A stretch of 36,406 nucleotides of DNA from assembly GCA_905234005.1 (NCBI GenBank), contig CAJOFW010000001.1, positions 1 to 36,406 on the forward strand. The letters are read 5' to 3'. This stretch comes from an uncultured Oscillospiraceae bacterium. Lineage in GTDB: Bacteria > Bacillota > Clostridia > Oscillospirales > Oscillospiraceae. A model generated the notes under the pieces. The model had not been told where the DNA came from and made no database searches. It was given only the letters and a program-made list of their open reading frames with translations. Each line of letters opens with the position of its first letter. Positions within the stretch are counted from its first letter, which is position 1. Made by a program: the position numbers and the translations under genes. Below, in pieces: positions 15,760 through 24,054 of this stretch.

Positions 15760-17205
15760 TCATTCCCCCTCCGCCTCGCGGCGGGCGCGCACCTCGCGGG
15801 CGATCGTCTCCACGCGCTCGTCGGTCAGAACGTACAGGCGGCGGAACAGCAGGAATGCCGCGATCAGCCCCACGATCGGGACGACCGCCATCGTCATGCG
15901 CAGGCCGGTCTTCGCGGCCTGTGACACGCCGACCGACCAGTCCACGAGCTTGTCGGCCTCGGCGACCTCCGTGCCGGACTGGAGATGGTTGACGCTCAGG
16001 CAGATCGACGCCACCAGCGCCGCCACGCCCGACGCCAGCTTCACGACGAACGTCTGCATCGAGAAGATCACGCTCTCGTCCCGCCGGCCGTTGCGAAGCT
16101 CGCCGTAGTCGACCGTGTTCGCGAGAAACACCGTCGTCACGACCGTGAGCATCCCGTTCGCCGAGAAGATGAAAAACGCCGGGATGAACAGCAGGTACAC
16201 GCTGGACATGGCCGTGAACGTCAGCATAAGCAGCACGGCGTAGCCCGCGATCGCCATGCCGACGCAGATGTAGAAGATCGACAGGCTCGAGAATTTCCTG
16301 CGCAGCAGCGGGTAGAACGCCATCATCGACAGCACCTGCATCGCCCCGCCGAACGTGTTGAACAGCACATACGCGTCGTTCCACGACGTGGTGCCGAAGT
16401 CGTATTTGAAGAAGTAGATGACGAGGTTCGAGGTGATGTACACCGAGCAGTTGATGAGCACGATGCCGACCGTCACGGTCATGGCCTGATCGTTCTGCAG
16501 AAGGGCGCGGAACATCTCCTTCACCGTCACCGTCCGCATATCGGCGGTCGACCTTTCGCGAACGTTCACGCACACCAGCGCCGTCGCCGCGATGAACAGC
16601 ACGGCGACGATCATCGCGAAATACTTGAAGCCCGTGATCTCGATCATCCTCGCGCCGGCGTCCTGTCCGGCGAAAAGACCGCCCAGCGCGGGCACGGCGA
16701 TCATCGTGACGATCGTGATGATCGCGCTGCCGACCCCGGCGCAGGTACGCGCCAGCGTCGTGAGGCTCTCACGCTCGCGTCCGCCCTCGGTGAACGCCGG
16801 GATCATCGACCAGTATGGGATGTCCATCATCGTGTACGTCACGCCCCAGAGGATGTAGGTGACCGCGGCGTAGGCCGTCAGCCCGGCCGCGTCCAGCCGG
16901 GGCGGGGCGGCGAACATCACAAAAAGCACCGCCGCGTTCGTGACCGTGCCGATCAGCAGCCACGGGCGGAACCGCCCCCACTTCGACCGCGTCTTCGCCA
17001 CGACCACGCCCATGATCGGGTCGTTGAACGCGTCGAATACCCGCGCCGCCAGCAGGATCACGCCCATCGCGATCGCGCTCACGCCGAGCAGATCCTGAAA
17101 GTAGTAGAGCACATAGCTCGCCGAGAGCATGTACACCATGTCCTTGCCCACCGCGCCGAGGCCGTAGGATATCCTGGATTTTGTCGATAGCCGCTGCGTT
17201 TCCAT
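15760..17205 (-). CDS. GPH-type sugar/glycoside:cation symporter (MFS)
   Basis: This 481-aa protein of about 12 membrane segments matches the glycoside-pentoside-hexuronide symporters (MelB/GusB relatives). Marks include the N-terminal RISYGLGAVGKDMVYML, FNDPIMGVVVAKTRSKWGRFRPWLL after TM2, and DIPYWSMIPAFT. These carriers import sugars or glycosides with Na+ or H+. AAGGAG is 8 bases before the ATG and a good promoter stands upstream. The next genes have a separate promoter, so it may be transcribed alone. No glycosidase is nearby, so the sugar is unknown; import of a phenolic glycoside would fit the catabolic cluster but is speculation. Confidence 0.9.
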   Translation of the reverse strand: METQRLSTKSRISYGLGAVGKDMVYMLSASYVLYYFQDLLGVSAIAMGVILLAARVFDAFNDPIMGVVVAKTRSKWGRFRPWLLIGTVTNAAVLFVMFAAPPRLDAAGLTAYAAVTYILWGVTYTMMDIPYWSMIPAFTEGGRERESLTTLARTCAGVGSAIITIVTMIAVPALGGLFAGQDAGARMIEITGFKYFAMIVAVLFIAATALVCVNVRERSTADMRTVTVKEMFRALLQNDQAMTVTVGIVLINCSVYITSNLVIYFFKYDFGTTSWNDAYVLFNTFGGAMQVLSMMAFYPLLRRKFSSLSIFYICVGMAIAGYAVLLMLTFTAMSSVYLLFIPAFFIFSANGMLTVVTTVFLANTVDYGELRNGRRDESVIFSMQTFVVKLASGVAALVASICLSVNHLQSGTEVAEADKLVDWSVGVSQAAKTGLRMTMAVVPIVGLIAAFLLFRRLYVLTDERVETIAREVRARREAEGE

Positions 17206-17240
17206 GATCGCGTCTCCTTTTTACCGTTTCGTGTGCCTTC

Positions 17241-17269
17241 ATTGTACCGCATCCGCCGGGAAAACGCAA
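17241..17269 (-). promoter_or_regulatory. Promoter of the GPH symporter gene
   Basis: On the minus strand TTGCGT (17264-17269) is followed after 17 bases by TACAAT (17241-17246), about 35 bases before the ATG. Confidence 0.6.
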
Positions 17270-17323
17270 CGCCGACCGACGCGGTCATTACCCGCATCAG
17301 AAATGAAAATTTGGCCCCGCCCC

Positions 17324-17352
17324 TTGACAAGCGGGGCTTGTTATAGTATTGT
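17324..17352 (+). promoter_or_regulatory. Promoter of the SLH protein gene
   Basis: A perfect TTGACA (17324-17329) is followed after 17 bases by TATTGT (17347-17352). The -35 box lies in the loop of a GCCCCGC...GCGGGGC dyad (17315-17337). A second -10-like TATAGT at 17342 would give too short a spacer. Confidence 0.55.
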
Positions 17353-17421
17353 AAAGGCTGTAATAAATTGTAACCAAGGGGACTGTCCGGCACAGTTTCC
17401 AATATCAGGGAGAACGCAGCT

Positions 17422-19350
17422 ATGCACCGTCTTTCAAAAATTCTGTCCCTTATTCTCGCGCTCACGCTGTGCGCGGGTCTGTTTTCCGCCGCGGCGCTGG
17501 CCGGGGTGGAGGACGTCGCGCTCGACATCGAGGACGTCTCCGACGGCCTTGAGACCGTCCGGGCCGACGGCGAGACCGTCGTTCCCGGCGAGGACGCCGT
17601 CGTCACGGACGGCGCGTCCGTGACCGTCGGCGACGCGGAGAAAAACCTCGCCGACATGATGGCGCGGTATCCGCACGGCTCGTACTGGACAAGCTCGTTC
17701 AACGGCGGCACCACCTGCTACGGCTTCGCGAACATGGTGGTGTTCAACGTCTTCGGCTACTCCACCACCAGCGGCCGCACCTACCGCACCTGGGCCTATG
17801 ACGGCTCCAGCTCGAGCGGCATGGTGAAGCTCGGCTCCGTCGCGAAGTGCACCGAGGCGAACGTGCGCGAGCTTTTAAGCCAGGCCATGCCCGGCGACGT
17901 GGTGCAGTTCGACACCTACAACGGCGGCGGCGGCCAGCACAGCAGCGTCATCTCCGCCGTCAGCGAAGACGGCGTGACGATCTACGAGTGCAACTGGTAC
18001 GGCAGCGGCCTCGTCACGAACACCTACCTCACGTTCGCCGAGTTCGCCCGCCGCCAGTACTCCTACTCGTCCGGCGCGCAGATGCGCGGCACGCTCTCGC
18101 TTTTGCGCTCGGACAACTACGACACGTCCGACGGCGGCACGACGGCGCTGTCGATCTACGGCGCGGTCTATCCCGCCGGTACGATCGCCGCCGGGCAGAG
18201 CTTCACGCTCAAGGGCGTGATCGTCTCCGGCTCCCGGCTCACGAGCGTCATCGGCGTCATCACGAACGCCTCCGGCACGCCGGTCATGAACTACAGCACA
18301 AACCCGGACGCCACGACCTACAACATCCAGACCGGCGGTCTCGACAGCGCGTTCCGCTTCGCCACGCTGGCAAACGGCAGCTACACCTACACCGTCACCG
18401 CCTCGAACGCCGAGGAGACGAAAACGCTCATCAGCAGCGTGTTCCACGTCGGCGCGCCCTCGACGTACACGATTCGCTACGACGCAAACGGCGGCGAGAA
18501 CGGGCCGGAAGCCGTCACCAAGGTCTACGGCGAGGACGTCACGATCTCCGACGTCGTCCCGACCCTTCCGGGCTACACGTTCATCTGCTGGGCGGACGAG
18601 TCCGGCGCCGGCACGATGTACGTCGCCGGCGATACATACGTCCTCAACCGCAGCGCGACGCTGGTCGCCATCTGGATACGGGACGACGAGGATCCCCCCG
18701 TACTGCCCACGGATGACCCCGTTCCCACGGATGACCCCGCGCCCACGGATGACCCCGTCCCCACGGACGTGATCGACGACCCCGACCCGGCGGCCGACCC
18801 CGACCCGGCGGGCCTTCTTCCGTTCACGGACGTGCCCGTGACCGCGTCGTACTACCCCGCCGTGAGCTGGGCGTACGAAAACGGCATCGTGAAGGGCACG
18901 AGCGCGACGACCTTCTCCCCCGCCGCCGCCGGTACACGCGGACAGATCGTCCTGATGCTCTACCGTCTCGCCGGCAAGCCCGACGTGACCGGCCTTGACA
19001 ATCCGTTTTCCGACGTGAAGAAGAGCGCGTCGTATTACAAGGCCGTGATCTGGGCGTACCACGAGGGCATCATCAAGGGCTCGTCCCCGACCCGCTTCCG
19101 CCCGAACGAGAGCGTTCCGCGCTGGCAGCTTGTCCTGATGCTCTACCGTCTGGCCGGGAAGCCGGCGGTCAGCGGCGTCGAAAATCCGTTCACGGACGTG
19201 AACCCCGGCGACGTCTACTACAACGCCGTCCTCTGGGCCTACGAGACCGGCGTCACCCTCGGCACGAGCGCGACGACCTTCTCCCCCTGCAGCGACTGTA
19301 TGCGCTACCAGCTCGTCACCTTCCTGAGCCGCTGCGGCGCTCTCCTCTGA
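17422..19350 (+). CDS. Secreted CHAP/NlpC-like protein with three SLH domains
   Basis: This 642-aa exported protein has a signal peptide (cleavage near residue 27) and a cysteine-peptidase/amidase-like domain at about 72-235. Its candidate triad is C99 (TTCYGFAN), H173 (GGQHSSV) and N191 (YECNWYG). An Ig-like region (about 245-350) and a Listeria-Bacteroides/InlB-type repeat (about 353-422, YDANGG...LPGYTF...W) follow. Next are an acidic PTDDP-repeat linker and three SLH domains from about 470 to the end. SLH domains anchor proteins to pyruvylated wall polymers. It would cut peptidoglycan or another peptide substrate at the cell surface, or simply bind there. The ribosome site (AGGGAGAA) lies about 10 bases before the ATG. 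It is monocistronic. Confidence 0.88.
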   Translation: MHRLSKILSLILALTLCAGLFSAAALAGVEDVALDIEDVSDGLETVRADGETVVPGEDAVVTDGASVTVGDAEKNLADMMARYPHGSYWTSSFNGGTTCYGFANMVVFNVFGYSTTSGRTYRTWAYDGSSSSGMVKLGSVAKCTEANVRELLSQAMPGDVVQFDTYNGGGGQHSSVISAVSEDGVTIYECNWYGSGLVTNTYLTFAEFARRQYSYSSGAQMRGTLSLLRSDNYDTSDGGTTALSIYGAVYPAGTIAAGQSFTLKGVIVSGSRLTSVIGVITNASGTPVMNYSTNPDATTYNIQTGGLDSAFRFATLANGSYTYTVTASNAEETKTLISSVFHVGAPSTYTIRYDANGGENGPEAVTKVYGEDVTISDVVPTLPGYTFICWADESGAGTMYVAGDTYVLNRSATLVAIWIRDDEDPPVLPTDDPVPTDDPAPTDDPVPTDVIDDPDPAADPDPAGLLPFTDVPVTASYYPAVSWAYENGIVKGTSATTFSPAAAGTRGQIVLMLYRLAGKPDVTGLDNPFSDVKKSASYYKAVIWAYHEGIIKGSSPTRFRPNESVPRWQLVLMLYRLAGKPAVSGVENPFTDVNPGDVYYNAVLWAYETGVTLGTSATTFSPCSDCMRYQLVTFLSRCGALL

Positions 19351-19388
19351 CCCGGCGGTCAGCGGCCGATCGGCCAGAGAAAACGATA

Positions 19389-19426
19389 AACCCCCGGCGC
19401 ACGCCATTGGCGCTGCGCCGGGGGTT
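19389..19426. terminator. Bidirectional terminator
   Basis: A 13-bp stem (19389-19401 with 19414-19426) with further pairing inside lies between the converging SLH and carboxypeptidase genes. A short T-rich run follows on the plus strand. Confidence 0.8.
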
Positions 19427-19463
19427 CCTTCTGTTTTATCGGGGAACGGTATCGGGAAGCGGA

Positions 19464-21002
19464 TCAATCCTTGAAGAAGCTGTCGAAGAAGTCGTCGTCA
19501 ACCGTGGTGCTGCGGCGGCGGGGGGACGTGCTTTCGCGGGGGGCGCCGGCCTCGCGGGAGGCGGTGTGGCTCGAGGCGGTGGGCAGGAATTCCTTCTCCT
19601 CCTCCTCCTCGCCGGGGATGCTGAGCCACTGGGCGTTCTCACGCGTCATGCGCTGGGCGCGTTTGCGCTTCGCCGCCCGGACGCTGTGCATATGGCGCAC
19701 GCGGCGGATGTGGTAGTACACGACGAGCAGCAGATACAGCGCGAGCAGGATGATCAGGATCGTCACGATGCGGCGCACCGCCGTCGTCTGCAGAAGGCTC
19801 CGCGCCTGCGTGCGCAGATACTCGCCGCGGGACATCTCGATGCTGGACGCCGCCACGAGCTGCGACGTGCCGAGCGTACGGATCGTATCGCGGTTTTCGT
19901 CCAGCTCGACGACCGTCACCTCGCCGAGCACCTCGCCGGCGTTCACGGGGGCGGTCAGCGTCTCGCCGGCGGCCTCGTGGTAGAGGACGTATTTGTAGCC
20001 GATGCGGGTGATGTCGTAGTCGGACGGGAGGATGACCGATATCACGTCCTCCGCCCGGACGCCGACCGTCTCCGCCGTGCCCATGTCGACCGGGATCGTG
20101 AGGATCGTCTCCGTGGAGCTGAGCACCTGCCGGTACTCGTAGTTGTCGAACACGAACTGGTACAGCAGCAGCGTATCGGCGAAGTTGTCGCCCCGCTCGG
20201 CGCTGCCCATCACGACGCAGATGATGTCGATGTCGTCCTTCGACGCGGCGGAGGCGAGGCAGTAGCCGGCGTTCGTGAAGAAGCCGGTCTTGATGCCGTA
20301 GGCGTACTCGCTGTAATACTCGCTGTCCGGGTCGATCAGGCTGTTTGTGTTGACGAGCCGGCGCTCCTCGGCCATGTTCGTCGCGGGGACGGTGTGCTCG
20401 TGCGTGCCGCAGATGCGCTGGAAGATCGAGTGCGCCATTGCCTCCCGGGCGAACAGGGCGAAGTCGGCGGCGGTGGAGTAGTGGTTCTCGTTCTCGAGGC
20501 CGTTCGCGTTCGCGAAGTGGGTGTTGACGCAGCCGAGGGACTCGGCCCGGGCGTTCATGTCCTCGACGAAATCGGCGATCGTGCCGGATACGTACTCGGC
20601 GAGGATGTTGCACGCCTCGTTCGCGGACACGAGCATCGCGCAGTAGAGAAGATCCTCCACCGTCATGGTCTCGCCGGGCTGGATCTGCGGCTCGGCGTTG
20701 GTGGAGTCCTCATCGAGGTTGTAGTCGCAGTCGTTGTAGGCGGTGACGGTGTCGGTCAGGGCGATCTCGCCGCGTTCGACGGCCTCCACGACGAGAAGCG
20801 CCGTGACGAGCTTTGTCGTGCTCGCCGGCTGGATCTTGCGGCCTGCGCCCTTCTCGTAGTAGACCTCGCCGGAATTCATATCCACGACGATGGCCGACGG
20901 CGCGGTGATGTCCGGCTCCGTCAGCGCGAGCGCGGACACCGGCAGCAGCGTCACAGACAGCATGACTGCCAGAACAAGGGAGAGTATCTTGAATTTTTTC
21001 AT
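19464..21002 (-). CDS. D-alanyl-D-alanine carboxypeptidase (PBP5/DacF family)
   Basis: This 512-aa serine peptidase has a signal peptide and the three active-site motifs: SxxK (STTK, Ser 61), SxN (SAN, Ser 126) and KTG (238-240). A PBP5-type C-terminal beta domain follows, then a membrane helix near 422-443 and a basic-then-acidic cytoplasmic tail of about 65 residues. It trims the terminal D-Ala from peptidoglycan stems outside the membrane. Family members usually end in a short amphipathic anchor; the true membrane span plus long tail here is longer than usual. I start at the ATG at 21002, where GGAG is 6 bases upstream, rather than at 21008, where it would touch the start codon. Confidence 0.93.
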   Translation of the reverse strand: MKKFKILSLVLAVMLSVTLLPVSALALTEPDITAPSAIVVDMNSGEVYYEKGAGRKIQPASTTKLVTALLVVEAVERGEIALTDTVTAYNDCDYNLDEDSTNAEPQIQPGETMTVEDLLYCAMLVSANEACNILAEYVSGTIADFVEDMNARAESLGCVNTHFANANGLENENHYSTAADFALFAREAMAHSIFQRICGTHEHTVPATNMAEERRLVNTNSLIDPDSEYYSEYAYGIKTGFFTNAGYCLASAASKDDIDIICVVMGSAERGDNFADTLLLYQFVFDNYEYRQVLSSTETILTIPVDMGTAETVGVRAEDVISVILPSDYDITRIGYKYVLYHEAAGETLTAPVNAGEVLGEVTVVELDENRDTIRTLGTSQLVAASSIEMSRGEYLRTQARSLLQTTAVRRIVTILIILLALYLLLVVYYHIRRVRHMHSVRAAKRKRAQRMTRENAQWLSIPGEEEEEKEFLPTASSHTASREAGAPRESTSPRRRSTTVDDDFFDSFFKD

Positions 21003-21046
21003 GTTCATCTCCGGAAAAGTATGGTATGATGGAACTGTTGGAACCT

Positions 21047-21075
21047 ATTATATGAGAAACCGGCCGGAAAATCAA
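21047..21075 (-). promoter_or_regulatory. Promoter of the carboxypeptidase gene
   Basis: On the minus strand TTGATT (21070-21075) is followed after 17 bases by a perfect TATAAT (21047-21052), about 45 bases before the ATG. Confidence 0.75.
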
Positions 21076-21090
21076 CTCATATTTTATGTA

Positions 21091-21213
21091 AATTCGTCGG
21101 AGCTGTTCAGACACCCCCGCCCGCGGCCGACCAAACCCGGCATGGCCGGGTGCGATAAGCGCGAGCAACCCTGTTCGGAACCGGCGGTTCCGAACAGATA
21201 CAATTCGTCGGAG
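21091..21213. repeat. 12-bp direct repeats around a hairpin-bearing insert
   Basis: AATTCGTCGGAG occurs at 21091-21102 and again at 21202-21213, where it includes part of the comEA ribosome site. The 99 bases between hold a perfect 12-bp stem (21171-21182 with 21186-21197, loop GGC). This looks like an insert flanked by a duplicated target, or a duplicated leader. Confidence 0.4.
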
Positions 21214-21221
21214 GACACGCC

Positions 21222-21596
21222 ATGCGTCAGGAAAAATCCGGCCGCCGCGCCGCTGTGCCGGTCATCGCGCTGGCGGCGGCGGTGGCCGTCACGCTCGCGC
21301 TGACCGCGGCGCTGTATCCCCGCGCGGACAGGACGCCCGTGGCGTTCCGGCCGTCGTCGTTCACCCGCGCCGCGCCGCTCGACATAAACGACGCGACGGC
21401 GGACGAGCTTGAAGCCCTGCCCGGCATAGGCCCCGCGCTCGCGGCGGCGGTCATCGAGTACCGGGAGGCAAACGGCCCGTTCACGGGCGACGATGACATC
21501 CTCGCCGTGTCCGGCATCGGCGAGAAGACACTCGCGGCCATCGCGCCGTACATCACCTGCGGAGAGGCCGGGACGGACGCCGAAGCCATCGGCTGA
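21222..21596 (+). CDS. comEA: ComEA-like helix-hairpin-helix DNA-binding protein
   Basis: This 124-aa protein has an N-terminal membrane anchor (about residues 12-31) and a linker. A ComEA-type double helix-hairpin-helix domain (about 52-113) follows, with the markers DINDATADELEALPGIG and LAVSGIGEKTLAAI. ComEA binds incoming double-stranded DNA on the outer face of the membrane during natural transformation. It lacks the SLBB domain found in longer ComEA proteins. CGGAGGA lies about 7 bases before the ATG. No other competence genes lie in the window; a more general role for such short HhH proteins cannot be excluded. Confidence 0.8.
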   Translation: MRQEKSGRRAAVPVIALAAAVAVTLALTAALYPRADRTPVAFRPSSFTRAAPLDINDATADELEALPGIGPALAAAVIEYREANGPFTGDDDILAVSGIGEKTLAAIAPYITCGEAGTDAEAIG

Positions 21597-21640
21597 CCGG
21601 CGCGGGGAACAACCGATTCAAGGATACGGAGACAACTGTC

Positions 21641-22333
21641 ATGAAAATACTGGTAGTGGACGACGAGGAGCTGCTCGTCAAGGGAATCAAATTCAACCTC
21701 GAGAACGAGGGCTACGAGGTGGACGTGTGCTACGACGGGCAGACCGCCGTGGACATGGCCGCGGCGAACGCGTACAGCCTCATCATCCTCGATCTCATGA
21801 TGCCGAAGCTCGACGGGCTTTCGGCGTGTATGCAGATACGCGGGTTCTCGACCGTGCCGATCATCATGCTCACGGCGAAGAGCGAGGACACCGACAAGCT
21901 CATCGGCTTTGAGTACGGCGCGGACGACTACATCACAAAGCCCTTCAACATCCTCGAGCTGAAGGCCCGGGTGCGGGCGCTGCTGCGCCGCTCGAGCATC
22001 CAGGCCGCCGGCGGGCAGGAGGCGGCGGGCTCGGGCCGCATCACACGCGGGTTCGTCACGCTCGACACGGAGCGCCGCACCGCCGAGGTGGACGGCCGCG
22101 TCGTCGACCTCACGGTCAAGGAATTCGACCTCGCGGAGCTTCTCATGAAGAACGCGGGCAAGGTGTATTCCCGCGAGACGCTGCTCGACACGGTCTGGGG
22201 CTACGACTACCAGGGCGACATCCGCACGGTGGACGTGCACATCCGCCGCCTGCGCGAAAAGCTCGAGCGCACGCCCGCGACGCCCGAATGCATCATCACC
22301 AAATGGGGCGTGGGGTACTACTTCCGGGACTGA
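21641..22333 (+). CDS. OmpR/PhoB-family response regulator
   Basis: This 230-aa regulator has a receiver domain with acidic pocket D7/D8, phosphorylation site D51 (ILDLMMP), T78 and K100. A winged-helix DNA-binding domain covers about 130-228. It would be phosphorylated by the histidine kinase encoded 128 bases downstream. The ribosome site is modest (ACGGAG, about 10 bases from the ATG). Copy 4 of the dispersed repeat starts at its stop codon and separates it from the kinase. The kinase and GerMN lipoprotein downstream suggest an envelope- or sporulation-related signal. Confidence 0.93.
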   Translation: MKILVVDDEELLVKGIKFNLENEGYEVDVCYDGQTAVDMAAANAYSLIILDLMMPKLDGLSACMQIRGFSTVPIIMLTAKSEDTDKLIGFEYGADDYITKPFNILELKARVRALLRRSSIQAAGGQEAAGSGRITRGFVTLDTERRTAEVDGRVVDLTVKEFDLAELLMKNAGKVYSRETLLDTVWGYDYQGDIRTVDVHIRRLREKLERTPATPECIITKWGVGYYFRD

Positions 22334-22449
22334 ACCTTTTCCTGAAAGAAAAAGGTTCCAAAAAGAACTTTGTATTCGCTTCAAAACGGCGGCGTTTCCC
22401 GGGTTCTGCGCACGGTAACGAGACGAAGCCTGTAATCGGGACGCGGTAT
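22331..22449 (+). repeat. Dispersed 3'-end repeat, copy 4 (diverged)
   Basis: It begins at the response-regulator stop codon with an ACCTTTTTC...GAAAAAGGT stem and continues through AACTTTGTATTCG to CGGTAACGAGACGAAG. A diverged tail ends GGTAT. The two changes in the closing arm (relative to CGAAACAAAG) keep pairing with the opening arm through G-U pairs. Confidence 0.82.
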
Positions 22450-22461
22450 CAATGATATTAA

Positions 22462-24054
22462 ATGGATCGGTATGAACGAAAACGGAAGAGGGACGAGGCG
22501 CTGGCCGCGAGGGAGGCGCTGCGGGAGGAGAAGCTGCGCGACCGGCGCGGCAATCGCCGCCGCCGCAGAGCCGCGAAAAAGGCCGCGAAGATCAAGCGCC
22601 GGCGTGAAAAACGCGAGGCGCGGCGGGAGCGCCGCCGCCGGCGGGGCACGTCCGTCCGCTTCAAGATCGCGGCGGCGTTCTCTGGCTTCACGGCGCTTTT
22701 GCTTCTTCTCATCAACGTCTACCCCGTGCTCGTGACGCGGGATCTCGTGTTCGAGACGAAAAAGAGCGCCCTGCAGTCGCAGGGGCTTGTGATATCAAGC
22801 TCCCTCTCGGCGCTGGACGGTCTCACGCCCGAGGCCGTCGCCCAGGTCATGGAGCTGCTCGACGTGACGCCGGTGACGCGCATCCTCGTCACCGACGCGG
22901 GCGGGCGCGTGCTCTACGACACGTCGGAGCAGGAGGACACGCTGGGCCGCTACGCCATGCTGTCGGAGATCGCCGTCGCCCTCGAGGGCAAATCCGTGTT
23001 CTCCTGCCGCTACACCGGCAACGCGTTCGCGAGCCGCGCCGCCGTGCCGGTCGTATCCGGCGGCGTCGCGCTCGGGGCGGTGTACCTCTACGAAAACGAC
23101 GCCGGGCAGGGCGAGATCATCCGCCTTCTCCAGCGCGATATGCGCACGATATCCGCGGTCGCGGCGGGCGTGGGCTTCGTCGTCATCTTCGTGATCTCCT
23201 CGACGCTCACAAGCCGCATCAAGCGCCTGACCGCCGCCGTCGGCGTCGTCAGCTCCGGCGACTACGCCTACCGCATCCCGGTGCGGGGCGGCGACGAGAT
23301 CGCGAAGCTCTCGAGCGAGTTCAACGTCCTGACCGGCCGCCTCGAGAGCACGGAGGAGGCGCGCCGCCGGTTCGTGTCCGACGCGTCGCATGAGCTGCGC
23401 ACCCCCCTCGCGGCGATACGGCTTCTGTCCGACAGCATCACCCAGTCGGACGACATGGACGTGGAGACCATGCGGGAGTTCGCCTCCGACATCGGCAGCG
23501 AGGCCGACCGCCTCCAGCGCATCACGGAGAAGCTCATGAACCTCACAAAGCTCGACTCCGGCGTGAGCCAGACGACAAAGGAGCGCGTGGATATGAAGCT
23601 CGTGGCCGAACGGGCGCTGCACCTTCTCAGCCCGCTGGCCACGGCGCAGCGTGTGACCATCCGCACCGATCTCGGCGAGGGCTGTATCATCCGGGCCTCC
23701 GCCGACGACCTCTACCAGATCATCTTCAACCTCGTCGAAAACGGCATCAAGTACAACGTCGCCGGCGGCTTCGTGCTCCTGCGGCTCCGCCGGGAGAAGA
23801 CACGCGCCGTCATGACCGTGTCCGACACCGGCATCGGCATCCCCGAGGCCGACCTCGACCACATCTTCGACCGCTTCTATCGCGTGGACAAGGCCCGCTC
23901 CCGCGCCTCCGGCGGCAGCGGACTCGGCCTCGCCATCGTCCACGAGGCCGTCCGCGCAAACGGCGGCACGATCGCCGTGTCCCGCACCAGCCGGGGCGGC
24001 ACGGCGTTCACGGTCACATTCCCCATCAGCCGCAGGAGGGACAGAGGCACATGA
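22462..24054 (+). CDS. Membrane sensor histidine kinase with basic N-terminal extension
   Basis: This 530-aa kinase has membrane helices at about 68-92 and 229-248 and an outer sensor of about 135 residues. HAMP (about 249-300), the phospho-acceptor H310 in SHELRTP and the ATPase boxes NLVENGIKYN, DTGIGIP and GGSGLGLAI follow. It pairs with the upstream response regulator. The first 66 residues are almost entirely Arg, Lys, Glu and Ala, an unusual charged cytoplasmic extension. No convincing ribosome site precedes the ATG at 22462; copy 4 of the dispersed repeat ends just upstream. Either translation is weak or the true start is a non-ATG codon further in. It overlaps the lipoprotein gene as ATGA. 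Confidence 0.92.
   Translation: MDRYERKRKRDEALAAREALREEKLRDRRGNRRRRRAAKKAAKIKRRREKREARRERRRRRGTSVRFKIAAAFSGFTALLLLLINVYPVLVTRDLVFETKKSALQSQGLVISSSLSALDGLTPEAVAQVMELLDVTPVTRILVTDAGGRVLYDTSEQEDTLGRYAMLSEIAVALEGKSVFSCRYTGNAFASRAAVPVVSGGVALGAVYLYENDAGQGEIIRLLQRDMRTISAVAAGVGFVVIFVISSTLTSRIKRLTAAVGVVSSGDYAYRIPVRGGDEIAKLSSEFNVLTGRLESTEEARRRFVSDASHELRTPLAAIRLLSDSITQSDDMDVETMREFASDIGSEADRLQRITEKLMNLTKLDSGVSQTTKERVDMKLVAERALHLLSPLATAQRVTIRTDLGEGCIIRASADDLYQIIFNLVENGIKYNVAGGFVLLRLRREKTRAVMTVSDTGIGIPEADLDHIFDRFYRVDKARSRASGGSGLGLAIVHEAVRANGGTIAVSRTSRGGTAFTVTFPISRRRDRGT

Noticed and set aside
21222..21596. Competence operon
   Set aside because: Only a comEA-like gene is present. No comEC, comEB or pilus genes lie nearby, so a competence locus is not claimed.
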